A stretch of 64,000 bases of DNA from Parapedobacter koreensis (GCF_900109365.1 NZ_FNZR01000001.1:186001-250000); one strand, 5' to 3'; shown: positions 17,829 through 25,207, counted from the first letter of the stretch. Program-made: numbers and translations. Notes: a model not told the origin generated them from the sequence alone.

Positions 17829-17988
17829 TTAACGAATTACACGGGTTGTTCTTTTGAACTCTGCCAGTCTCTTTTCCATATGGGTTATTTTGTCCGGGAT
17901 GAATTTAACCTTGTCCCTGACCATGTTGTAATAGATGGCGCCATTTTATTGGCGGTCGCAACGACAGCATATCTGTTGCCGCCCCCAC
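17829..17988 (-). pseudogene. Transposase C-terminal remnant (IS110-like)
   Basis: Minus-strand reading gives RGGGNRYAVVATANKMA, then after a one-base shift AIYYNMVRDKVKFIPDK and a basic end (TTRVIR, stop at 17829-17831). The NxYAVVATANKMAxxIYxM pattern resembles the C-terminus of IS110-family transposases. Only this end remains, and it is frameshifted. It abuts a DUF4221 gene fragment, marking a past insertion and deletion inside the NVEALA array. Family assignment is from memory and only moderately sure. Confidence 0.55.
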
Positions 17989-18002
17989 GACTTCATCTTT
18001 CT

Positions 18003-18195
18003 GATACTCTATGATAAATATCGAAAAGTATATTATCGAATATCCACAGTACCTCTTCTGAACTGGGAACCAACAGATAGCAAATTTGAAAAGCCTCTCT
18101 CCATAATAACAATAGACGAACCTGGGAAAATTCTTTCGGAATCGCCCGTGTTTCAAAATCCTCAAGATACAAACGCTATATTCGCTTATCCCTAA
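18003..18195 (+). pseudogene. DUF4221 protein C-terminal fragment
   Basis: This stretch reads YDKYRKVYYRISTVPLLNW, EPTDSKFEKPLSIITIDE and PGKILSESPVFQNPQ. It matches the C-terminal part of the intact DUF4221 protein encoded at 21574-22746 at both protein and DNA level. It has no start and ends abruptly where the direct-repeat block begins (DTNAIFAYP, stop). It is a left-over of a second copy of that gene, cut at its 5' side next to the transposase relic. Confidence 0.8.
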
Positions 18196-18196
18196 A

Positions 18197-18260
18197 AGAA
18201 TTGAGTAAGAATTGTTAGCTCAATTCTTCTCCATAGCTCCCTTTGGTTTTATTTCTTTGG
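18197..18260 (+). repeat. Direct-repeat site 3 plus conserved downstream block
   Basis: GAATTG-AGTAA-GAATTG (18198-18214) is followed by a block containing CATAGCTCCCTTTGG and TTTTATTTCTTTGG that is also present at 21215-21279 and 24181-24246. The repeat precedes the third NVEALA gene by about 235 nt. Upstream identity with the 24.15 kb copy extends further (ACAAACGCTATAT, TATCCCTAAAAG), so these are duplicated unit boundaries that carry the putative regulator site. Confidence 0.6.
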
Positions 18261-18261
18261 A

Positions 18262-18449
18262 TCGAGGAAAAAGCGGCAGGCTGTACACTTCGTTCCGTGA
18301 GACACAGCCTATCCACCCAGTATCCACCTTAGTAAGAAAGGAGGTATATTGGCAAAGATAACGATTAGGCACGAAATCCTCAGGGTGGGATATCGACTGT
18401 TGAAATGATAAATACAGTGAAAACAATTTTTTTGAACGATTAAAATTAA
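18262..18449 (+). promoter_or_regulatory. Second copy of the conserved NVEALA leader
   Basis: Aligned with 16097-16290: stem-loop (AGGCTGT at 18278-18284 pairing with ACAGCCT at 18304-18310), GAAAGGAGGTA, and a mini-ORF region in which the ATG has become ACG (18361) while the following codons mostly carry silent changes. The last 60 nt before the peptide frame are nearly identical to the other copy. It leads into an NVEALA frame that itself has no start codon. Confidence 0.45.
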
Positions 18450-18671
18450 GTAAAAAAGAAAATTTTAGGTGGTCTGGCTGTAGCAACCATCGCTGCCGTG
18501 ACCACGTTTAACATCAATTTTAATATGAATGAAAGTAATGAACTTTCTACTGTAAGCCTTGCGAATGTAGAGGCATTGGCACAGAGTGAAAGTGGGGGTG
18601 GTGGTAAAACATGTTATAATACAGTGACTTCTAAAGAGGGAAGCCAGGTAATGTATTGCCCCAACCTGTAG
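18450..18671 (+). pseudogene. NVEALA-family peptide 3, start codon lost
   Basis: The frame reads KKKILGGLAVATIAAVTTF, then LSTVSLANVEALAQSES, a Gly run and a tail with two cysteines (TCYNT..., MYCPNL). It aligns codon by codon with NVEALA peptide 2. Where peptide 2 has ATG, this copy has GTA (18450-18452). Upstream in frame there are stops and no ATG, GTG or TTG, so normal initiation is impossible unless a rare codon such as ATT at 18462 is used. The rest of the frame is intact, which points to recent loss. A hairpin and a propeller gene follow as in the other units. Confidence 0.75.
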
Positions 18672-18744
18672 CTGGGTCTCTGGGACGGATCCTTGGTATG
18701 CTCCGTCCTCAACATGTTAGTATAGTCTGCTATTTCTTAAAATT

Positions 18745-18776
18745 ATCTGCCGCGATTCTATCGGATCGTGGCAGAT
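18745..18776 (+). terminator. 12-bp hairpin after NVEALA frame 3
   Basis: Arms ATCTGCCGCGAT and ATCGTGGCAGAT pair with one G-U around an 8-nt loop, just before the propeller gene at 18790. A second, weaker inverted repeat (GACGGA / TCCGTC) lies around 18690. There is no T-run, so an mRNA-stability or partial-termination role is as likely as full termination. Confidence 0.5.
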
Positions 18777-18789
18777 TAACAAATTATAT

Positions 18790-19899
18790 ATGAAATTAAA
18801 GCTATTTTCGAAAATTACGGCGCTACTATTTGTTTGCTCGTTAACGAATTGCAAACAATTTTTTCACCCATCCGATCTATCGGGGAATATGTCTTTCCAA
18901 GATGTAAAATACGTGGATGAATTTTCTCGTACATATACGCTTAAGAATAAGAAAAAAACCAATATTGATTTAATTGGGATGAAAAATTTCGCAATTCATG
19001 ATTCTTTACTGATTATTTCTACAAGCAATGCGGATGGCTTGTGGTCATTTATTTGTTTAAAAACAGGCAAATATCTAGGCAGCTTCTTGACAAGGGGTCA
19101 GGGGCCTTTTCAGTTTATTGAATCACCGAGCGTTAGCAATAAAGTAATATTTACGAACGAAAATGACAGTACTGTCTCATATATCTATGATTTTCAAAGG
19201 GGAGAACTACTGCGATTAAATATAGCGAGATCCTTAGAATTGAACAAGCTGAATATCAATGTCGTCAACGATTCTCTCCCACCTTTCTTATTCAATTTTA
19301 TTATGATAGATAGCACGACGTTCTTTTGTAAAGAGACTAGTCCTCACCTAACGCAACAAATTAGGTATATAAAGAAACTTAATAGTAAGATCGAACCTAC
19401 ATTTCTTACTCCTTTAAATAGGGCCCAAATTAGGGATGGCGAAGATATCAACATTCTATCAACAATTGCCAAGCGAAATGATAAGATAAACCGCATTGTC
19501 GAAATGCCGATTGGCCTTAGGCATATAAATATTTATTCACTCGATGGAACTTTTTCAAGAACCATCAATATCGGAGAACAATCAGATAAGCTAAGCGATA
19601 TACAAGATAAGTTTCGATGGAACCGGATATATACATTTGCTGACCTAAGAGTATTTGATAACTTCTTTGGAGTTGTGTATATAAATGAAGATGAGAAAAC
19701 CTATCAAACTGGGCGTAAGAGAATTCCAACTATATTACTTTTCGACTGGGACGGCAACCCGCTGGCAGAACTTAAACTGAGCCATCATATCACCTCTTTT
19801 GATATTGATTTCAATCAGGGGGAACTTTATACATTTGACGTTCACGCTGACGAATTATACAAGTACGACATCAAACACATCTTAGATGAGATACAATAG
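18790..19899 (+). CDS. BF3164-type propeller lipoprotein (AT-rich)
   Basis: A 369-residue exported protein. The signal segment ends in LTNC (Cys21), so it is probably a lipoprotein. Repeated beta blades follow, with the LTRGQGPFQFIESPSV turn and a final blade DWDGNPLAELKLSHHITSFDID, both typical of BF3164/TolB-like propellers. It sits in the NVEALA 3 unit behind a hairpin. Codons are AT-rich like its neighbours. It may still be transcribed from the unit promoter even though its peptide gene has lost its start codon. The 166 nt after it (19900-20065) show no feature I can name. Confidence 0.78.
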   Translation: MKLKLFSKITALLFVCSLTNCKQFFHPSDLSGNMSFQDVKYVDEFSRTYTLKNKKKTNIDLIGMKNFAIHDSLLIISTSNADGLWSFICLKTGKYLGSFLTRGQGPFQFIESPSVSNKVIFTNENDSTVSYIYDFQRGELLRLNIARSLELNKLNINVVNDSLPPFLFNFIMIDSTTFFCKETSPHLTQQIRYIKKLNSKIEPTFLTPLNRAQIRDGEDINILSTIAKRNDKINRIVEMPIGLRHINIYSLDGTFSRTINIGEQSDKLSDIQDKFRWNRIYTFADLRVFDNFFGVVYINEDEKTYQTGRKRIPTILLFDWDGNPLAELKLSHHITSFDIDFNQGELYTFDVHADELYKYDIKHILDEIQ

Positions 19900-20065
19900 T
19901 GAACTGTTTAAGTCAAGAGAATGCTAGACAGTCAGCGACCTGAGGTGACCAGTATTGTTTGATTATCGTAAGAGTAATACATTGATCGCCTCTAATAGCA
20001 CGCGCTTGTGATGCACATCCGGCTTCTAAATTGCCATTTTCAACTTGCCAAGAAAAAACTCAATT

Positions 20066-21205
20066 ATGAGAACAATTACTTTTTTCTGTGCCTTATTTTT
20101 TCTGCTGCTGTCGTGCACATCGAATCAAGCGATTCTGGAAAGCGAAAAACAATTATTGACCGCACCTGACAAACCTTCTGAAACAGGTTACTTCAAAAAT
20201 CATTTCGAACTAGCCGAGATCATCCAGATTCAGACAAGCGATGATTTTCTTATATCAGATATCAAAAAGCTAATCAGGCATAAAGACAACGTTATTTTAT
20301 TTTCAGGCACGAATAATACTGTTTTTATTATCAATGCAAAAAACGGAAATATTGAAACACGCATAAACAAGATAGGCACAGGCCCCGGGGAATCTAAAAC
20401 AATAATAGATATCTCCTTTGATGAATCGTCAGAGCAGTTATTGATTTACAACGATTACTACAAACTCCTCTTTTTTGACATCCAGGGAAAATTCTTGTCT
20501 GAAATAAAGGTGGACGGGACGTATGAGGGGATCAGTTGGTATGATGGCGAAGTATTCTTCCATAATAAATTGCAAGGTTATTCCTGCTATCCATATCTTG
20601 TTAAAATTTTAAGACTGAAGACCAATACATGGCGAGAGATAGGCCACGATAGAAGGGTAGATTTTCCAATAAGAACCCTTGGAAGGCAAATGGTAAAGAG
20701 TAAACAATTATGGTTTACCGCGCCACTTGACTTTAATTTATTCCATTTCAATAAAAATCAAGTCCAAATCCCTTATGAATTATCCCTTTCTAACACTGTT
20801 ACAGACGAGCGTTTGATAAAAGAATCAACATCCAATCCGCAAAGATTTTTCGAAGAGGTGACGGGTAATAACCTTATTTATGCTGTAAATTCCATCCGAG
20901 AAACAACCGATCATTTAGTCTTTCGCTCTAATCAAGGGGGTATTTTCATTATTAATAAAAATGAAAACAAGATTTATTGGGATAGTTACGTTGAAGAAAC
21001 CTTATTAGGCATGGACCTGACTTACTACTATCCACATGATGGAGATGATGACAAAATCATGTTCATACTTCCGGCTGAAGTATATACACAACATATGCAA
21101 TCTAATCCAAAGAGTAGCGCTACTCCTTTAAAAATCAAGGAAGACGACAATCCTATTCTCATTTTTTATAAGCAAAAAAACATCCAGTCCGATAATGGAA
21201 GCTAA
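20066..21205 (+). CDS. Six-bladed beta-propeller lipoprotein (DUF5128-like)
   Basis: A 379-residue lipoprotein: signal peptide with lipobox LLSC, then an ELAEIIQIQTSDDFLISDIKK start and the INKIGTGPGESKTIIDISFD turn that mark the six-bladed propeller group formerly DUF5128. Blades repeat to about residue 320, and the C-terminus is DDNPILIFYK, like the DANPILQVVYLK end of the 23021-24118 protein. I chose ATG 20066 because the signal peptide begins there. It closes the unit before direct-repeat site 4. Its role is unknown; such propellers often bind ligands or partner proteins at the envelope. Confidence 0.8.
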   Translation: MRTITFFCALFFLLLSCTSNQAILESEKQLLTAPDKPSETGYFKNHFELAEIIQIQTSDDFLISDIKKLIRHKDNVILFSGTNNTVFIINAKNGNIETRINKIGTGPGESKTIIDISFDESSEQLLIYNDYYKLLFFDIQGKFLSEIKVDGTYEGISWYDGEVFFHNKLQGYSCYPYLVKILRLKTNTWREIGHDRRVDFPIRTLGRQMVKSKQLWFTAPLDFNLFHFNKNQVQIPYELSLSNTVTDERLIKESTSNPQRFFEEVTGNNLIYAVNSIRETTDHLVFRSNQGGIFIINKNENKIYWDSYVEETLLGMDLTYYYPHDGDDDKIMFILPAEVYTQHMQSNPKSSATPLKIKEDDNPILIFYKQKNIQSDNGS

Positions 21206-21214
21206 GTTGCCAGC

Positions 21215-21279
21215 AGAATTGAGTAAGAATTGCTAGCGGGATTCCTTTCTATAGTTCCCTTTGGTTTTATTTCTTTGGA
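21215..21279 (+). repeat. Direct-repeat site 4 plus conserved downstream block
   Basis: GAATTG-AGTAA-GAATTG (21216-21232) and the block with ATAGTTCCCTTTGG and TTTTATTTCTTTGG, as at 18.2 and 24.2 kb. It stands 10 nt after the stop of the preceding propeller gene and about 125 nt before the truncated NVEALA frame. Confidence 0.6.
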
Positions 21280-21357
21280 ATGGATAAAGGCGGCAGAACG
21301 AGGTACGTCGGCAAAGATAGAATTTATTGACCATGTCCTGAGGAAGGATACAAGCTG

Positions 21358-21504
21358 TTGAATTTTTTAGGAGAGGTAGAAGCCTTAGGAGCTTGCGAAA
21401 GCGTAGGCTGGTGGGACAATGATGGAAATTGTGTAAGCAATAGTAGCGGAACTTACTTTTGTAAAACAGACAGTTGGGATTCATTTATAGACTGTAAGAT
21501 GTAG
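21358..21504 (+). pseudogene. NVEALA-family peptide 4, leader deleted
   Basis: The frame reads LNFLGEVEALGACESVGWW and then a tail with further cysteines (GNCVSNSSGTYFCKTD, FIDCKM). EVEALG corresponds to the NVEALA motif, but the hydrophobic leader is missing. A deletion joins the end of the upstream leader (CTGTTGAA) directly to the codons before the motif. A TTG at 21358 could start a 48-residue product without export signal. The Cys-rich tail differs from the other peptides, so this unit once encoded a distinct effector. Hairpin and DUF4221 gene follow. Confidence 0.65.
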
Positions 21505-21514
21505 AATAATCTTA

Positions 21515-21553
21515 GTAATCTGTTCAGGATTGTAAAATCCTTGAGCAGATTAC
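21515..21553 (+). terminator. Imperfect 17-bp hairpin after NVEALA frame 4
   Basis: GTAATCTGTTCAGGATT pairs with AATCCTTGAGCAGATTAC, with one bulge and one G-U. It occupies the same place, between the peptide frame and the next lipoprotein gene, as the hairpins at 16542 and 18745, although the sequences are unrelated. Confidence 0.5.
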
Positions 21554-21573
21554 ACTATAAAAAATAGAAAGAA

Positions 21574-22746
21574 ATGAAAAGACTTATTTCTATAACAACA
21601 CTATCCGTAATATCGTTGATCACTTATTCCTGTAAGGAAAAAATCGTTGCAGTAACGAACCCTACGGAAAAATCAACTAAGGATTCAACATTACTTGTCG
21701 CAAAAGAATTCCCCAAATATATTTCTATAGGAGAGCAATTAACACCAGCCCCATTAGTGTCTCAATTATTTGAAACAGGTGAACAGTTGTATTATATTTT
21801 TCTTGACGGAAATGACTTGAATATTTTTGATTATAATACAGGTCTTCAAAAAAAAAGAATATCCATTAATTCATCCGAGGAAAAAGGTTGCGGAGTATTA
21901 AATAATTATTCCGGATTTTATTACCATTCACCCGACTCTATATTTATTTACAATTATAAATCTAAAAATCTCTTTTTAATAGATTCTTTGTCTGCCATCA
22001 AAAAGACGTGGAATACCGTTGACCACACATTAGCAAAATATCCAGTAGATATTGAAGCTTTGACATCATCCCCCATTTCTTGTATTAAAGGCAAAATTTT
22101 ACTGTCCGGAACAAGTTTAGGACAACCTGAGGATGCTACAGAAGATAATAAACCAGTCAGCTGTCTTATCAATCTCCAAGATGGAGCAGTTGATTATCGT
22201 GTGGGTTATCCAAACCAGTACAGAGAGGGGAATTTTGGAGGACTATACTTCAATACTGTATACCATACTGTTGATTCATACAACGGCAAAGCTATTTATA
22301 GTTTTCCTGCGGATCATCATGTTTACAGCTATGATGCAGGTTTTTCAAAAAAAGAAAAGATATATGCCGGCAGTCGTTACGTTAATGAAATACAGTCATC
22401 CTCAGACAATTTTTTTGAATTATTTCAGGACAAAAATAAGAGAATTGAGTATTTCATAAGCCAACCTTCCTATGCTAACATACTCTACGATAAATATCGA
22501 AGAGTATATTACCGAATAGCCACGATACCTCTCCTCAACTGGAAACCGACAGACAGTAAATTTGAAAAGCCTTTCTCTATAATAACAATAAACGAGTCTG
22601 GGAAGATTCTTTCGGAAACACCCGTGTTTCAAAATCCTCAACAATACAATTTAGGCAATATGCACATAGCTCCTGAAGGATTACTGGTTCAAAAATATAC
22701 AGAAGACGAAAATATCATCCATTTTGAAGTGTTTACAATTATATAA
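21574..22746 (+). CDS. DUF4221 family lipoprotein
   Basis: A 390-residue lipoprotein (lipobox TYSC, Cys20) matching DUF4221. It has an EFPKYISIGEQLTPAP region, many short beta blades, ILYDKYRRVYYRIATIPLLN, and a C-terminus with NMHIAPEGLLVQKYTEDEN. The family is predicted to be propeller-like, is Bacteroidota-specific and is of unknown function. A fragment of a second copy lies at 18003-18195. It is followed after 3 nt by a broken thioredoxin-like lipoprotein gene and then another propeller gene, repeating the lipoprotein plus thioredoxin arrangement of the first unit. Confidence 0.83.
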   Translation: MKRLISITTLSVISLITYSCKEKIVAVTNPTEKSTKDSTLLVAKEFPKYISIGEQLTPAPLVSQLFETGEQLYYIFLDGNDLNIFDYNTGLQKKRISINSSEEKGCGVLNNYSGFYYHSPDSIFIYNYKSKNLFLIDSLSAIKKTWNTVDHTLAKYPVDIEALTSSPISCIKGKILLSGTSLGQPEDATEDNKPVSCLINLQDGAVDYRVGYPNQYREGNFGGLYFNTVYHTVDSYNGKAIYSFPADHHVYSYDAGFSKKEKIYAGSRYVNEIQSSSDNFFELFQDKNKRIEYFISQPSYANILYDKYRRVYYRIATIPLLNWKPTDSKFEKPFSIITINESGKILSETPVFQNPQQYNLGNMHIAPEGLLVQKYTEDENIIHFEVFTII

Positions 22747-22749
22747 TCG

Positions 22750-23024
22750 ATGAAATATATTTATTACAGCCTATTTATACTTTTGCTATACAGCTGTCAA
22801 GAAAAGCCTACGAATACAATAACGGAAGAGTTTGAAAAAAGGGGGGTAGAAATACCAGAAGAGGTAGAGATTTGTATAATAATGCCGTCCGTGGGGTGTG
22901 GGGCATATATCCTGCCGTACTCTATTTCCAAAATGGAGATTTTGAAGACATTCAATATCAAAGCCCTGACTCACCTGAAACCTTTGCAAAACTTGAGCAC
23001 TTAATTAATCAGGAGAACAGATGA
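22750..23024 (+). pseudogene. Frameshifted/internally deleted thioredoxin-like lipoprotein
   Basis: The ATG frame gives a signal peptide, lipobox YSC and VEICIIMPSVGCGAY, then runs out of frame to a stop at 23002-23004. One base over, the DNA reads IYPAVLYFQNGDFEDIQY and continues to KLEHLINQENR and a TGA at 23022-23024, which overlaps the next gene's ATG by 4 nt. The second frame looks like the C-terminal end of a TlpA-like protein. The middle of the fold is missing, so the gene suffered a deletion plus a shift near 22905. The retained ATGA overlap shows it was once coupled to the propeller gene. Confidence 0.65.
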
Positions 23025-24118
23025 AAATTTGGTGGAAATCAATTATTTTCATTTTTGTTTTGATAAGCTGTCAACACAAAAATGACAACCCCTATTTGAT
23101 AGACTTAGAGAATCAGCTACAAAGTAATCAGAGATGCACGCTTAGTGACCTTGCGGACTCTATTTCTTATATCTTTTTAGAAACGAGCGATAATTCGTTG
23201 TTACCTAATATAAGTGCAATTGTTTACCTTGATTCGAACGACATATTTGTTCGAGGTGGAAATTATGTGTATAGATTTTCCGGTATTGGAAAATTCTTAA
23301 ATCGAATAGGGGCAGTAGGGATGGGCCCTAAAGAGTACCCTAGCTTACAGGAAGTGTCAATAGACCCTTACAACAAACAGCTTTTATTGCTTTCCCAAAG
23401 TGGGCATGTCTATATATATGGCTACGACGGAAATTTTGTTAAGAAACTTCACCTTGAAGGGGAGATTAGCGCCATAAATAGCCTCAATGACAATTCGTTT
23501 GTCTGCGAAGTTAGAGATTACAATGATAGTTATCGTTCATCATTAATTCAATTTGATAAAGACGGTGCTGTAATTAAAAAAATTGAAATAGAAAAAGACA
23601 ATTTAAATTTTAGCCGATCATTACAAACCGTTTCCTTAATGTTTAACACGAACAACAGCATTAAATTCAAATCCTTATATAATGACACACTCTTTAGCTA
23701 TAATAAGCTACAATTAACCCCTCACAAAATTTTAAATCTTGGGAGACTTTCTCCTTCAAGAGATCTGATTGAAAATGTAGATAAGAAAAACGAGCTCTTG
23801 TCAAAATACGCGCAAATAGTTGATATTGTCGAATCTGAAAACTATCTGTTTCTACTCATAATCATGAATGAAAAACTGAATGGTGTTATCGTTGACAAAG
23901 ACAACAACAAGGTAGTTTATAATCAAGAAATAGAAAATCCGAGAGCAGGGGGCGGCATTGACAACGATTTAAATAATTCTGGAAAATTTTGGCCAATGTT
24001 GTCTTCTAATAATCAAAAAAATAGTGTGGTACAATTAGTTCATCCGGTTTATACAAAAATGGAAAACACACTGACAGATGATGCCAATCCTATTTTACAA
24101 GTTGTATATTTAAAATGA
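23021..24118 (+). CDS. Six-bladed beta-propeller lipoprotein (DUF5128-like)
   Basis: A 365-residue lipoprotein (lipobox LISC, Cys17). The start CTLSDLADSISYIFLETSD, the NRIGAVGMGPKEYPSLQEVSID turn and the end DDANPILQVVYLK are diagnostic of the six-bladed propeller family (DUF5128). It overlaps the broken upstream gene by 4 nt. Codon use is strongly AT-biased. It closes the NVEALA array; direct-repeat site 5 and the signal peptidase/export operon follow. Its function is unknown; it could bind a peptide, glycan or partner protein. Confidence 0.83.
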   Translation: MKIWWKSIIFIFVLISCQHKNDNPYLIDLENQLQSNQRCTLSDLADSISYIFLETSDNSLLPNISAIVYLDSNDIFVRGGNYVYRFSGIGKFLNRIGAVGMGPKEYPSLQEVSIDPYNKQLLLLSQSGHVYIYGYDGNFVKKLHLEGEISAINSLNDNSFVCEVRDYNDSYRSSLIQFDKDGAVIKKIEIEKDNLNFSRSLQTVSLMFNTNNSIKFKSLYNDTLFSYNKLQLTPHKILNLGRLSPSRDLIENVDKKNELLSKYAQIVDIVESENYLFLLIIMNEKLNGVIVDKDNNKVVYNQEIENPRAGGGIDNDLNNSGKFWPMLSSNNQKNSVVQLVHPVYTKMENTLTDDANPILQVVYLK

Positions 24119-24150
24119 TGACTCCATCTCATTCATCACCGGCAATTGAA

Positions 24151-24246
24151 CATACAAACGCTATATCCGATTATCCCTAAAAGAATTGAGTAAGAATTGT
24201 TAGCCCAATTCCTTTCCATAGCTCCCTCTGGTTTTATTTCTTTGGA
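24151..24246 (+). repeat. Direct-repeat site 5 plus flanking repeat block before the export operon
   Basis: Begins with CATACAAACGCTATAT (shared with 18.17 kb), contains GAATTG-AGTAA-GAATTG (24183-24199) and continues with the CATAGCTCCCTCTGG / TTTTATTTCTTTGG block. The following 24247-24350 keeps faint traces of the NVEALA leader (TATACGCTTCG, AGCTGTTGA) but no peptide frame. It places the same putative operator 152 nt before the signal peptidase gene. Confidence 0.6.
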
Positions 24247-24350
24247 TTGAGAAAAAACAAGCAAGTTATACGCTTCGCTGGATCAGCTGTTGATTTATAA
24301 TGATGAAATTTAATGAGGTTAACCAATCAGAGGCGATGGCATAAAGTGAT

Positions 24351-25202
24351 ATGGGTGTATGGCTACGTAAAATATGGAAAACCTCGCGAGGGATTGCGCT
24401 AACGGCCATCTTCACCGTACTCGTTGTCGGAAGCCTACGCATATTTCTATTTGCTTCGTTTAGTATCCCAACACCTTCTATGCAGCCTACCATCCTACCG
24501 GGCGACCATATATTGATTAATAAATTGGTACCAGGCCCGCGTATGGACTGGCTATGCAACGCGGCAGACGTCAGCGATAACCATCGTTATCGTATCAAAG
24601 GACACAGGCCCGTCACACGTGGGGATGTGTTGGTATTCAACGCACCTTATCACCTTTCTGACAAAATAGCGAAAAATTGGGAAATCTATTACGTCAAACG
24701 CTGTATGGGGGTTCCCGGTGATACGCTACAGATAAAAGAAAATGCGTATTGGATAAAAAATAAGGCAGGCGCGTTCAAGGTTTCAGTACCGGCGAACAAA
24801 TTGGTAGATGCTTGGATGGATAGCCAAAAGCCGGATAGGTTTAAGGAATTGGATTGGACACTGGCTTCCTTGGGCCCGGCCTACATCCCTCGAGAAGGAG
24901 ACAAAATCCGATTGGATTCCGTCAATATATACCTTTATGAAAACCTAATCGAATATGAGACCGGCGGGGAAGTTTCTTTTTCCGCTAACAGGTGCTATCT
25001 CGATGGCAAGCCGTATCCCTATCATTCATTCAGGCAAAACTATTACTTTATGGCGGGGGATTATGCCGTAGACTCCGAAGATTCACGCTACTGGGGCCTG
25101 TTGCCCGAAGATCATATTGTCGGCAAGGCCGCTTACATATGGCGATCTACGGATCCCGACACCAAAAAATACCGGTTCGACCGATTTTTTAAACCCCTAT
25201 AA
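24351..25202 (+). CDS. Signal peptidase I (S26), locus-specific
   Basis: A 283-residue type I signal peptidase. It has one N-terminal membrane helix (about 16-37), box B with catalytic Ser43 (SIPTPSMQPTILPGD), box D with catalytic Lys116 (YYVKRCMGVPGD) and box E GDYAVDSEDSRYWG (236-249). Between boxes D and E lies a long insertion (about 125-230), larger than in a minimal enzyme. It is the first gene of a co-directional run ending at the second RND permease, with a 5-nt gap to the next gene. Its place in this locus rather than with housekeeping genes suggests it trims exported products such as NVEALA precursors or pump lipoproteins; this is inference. Confidence 0.92.
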   Translation: MGVWLRKIWKTSRGIALTAIFTVLVVGSLRIFLFASFSIPTPSMQPTILPGDHILINKLVPGPRMDWLCNAADVSDNHRYRIKGHRPVTRGDVLVFNAPYHLSDKIAKNWEIYYVKRCMGVPGDTLQIKENAYWIKNKAGAFKVSVPANKLVDAWMDSQKPDRFKELDWTLASLGPAYIPREGDKIRLDSVNIYLYENLIEYETGGEVSFSANRCYLDGKPYPYHSFRQNYYFMAGDYAVDSEDSRYWGLLPEDHIVGKAAYIWRSTDPDTKKYRFDRFFKPL

Positions 25203-25207
25203 TCCTT

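Noticed and set aside
18220-18486. Minus-strand open frames across the leader/repeat blocks (also 21233-21484 and 24266-24559)
   Set aside because: They recur only because the DNA repeat recurs, have no family similarity, and run antisense to the NVEALA leaders or the signal peptidase gene.
9796-24199. Direct repeats taken as a CRISPR array or as transposon ends
   Set aside because: Spacing is 3-4 kb with genes between, there are no cas genes, and copies are all in the same orientation with no target duplication or intact transposase. A mobile-element origin of the larger block cannot be fully excluded.
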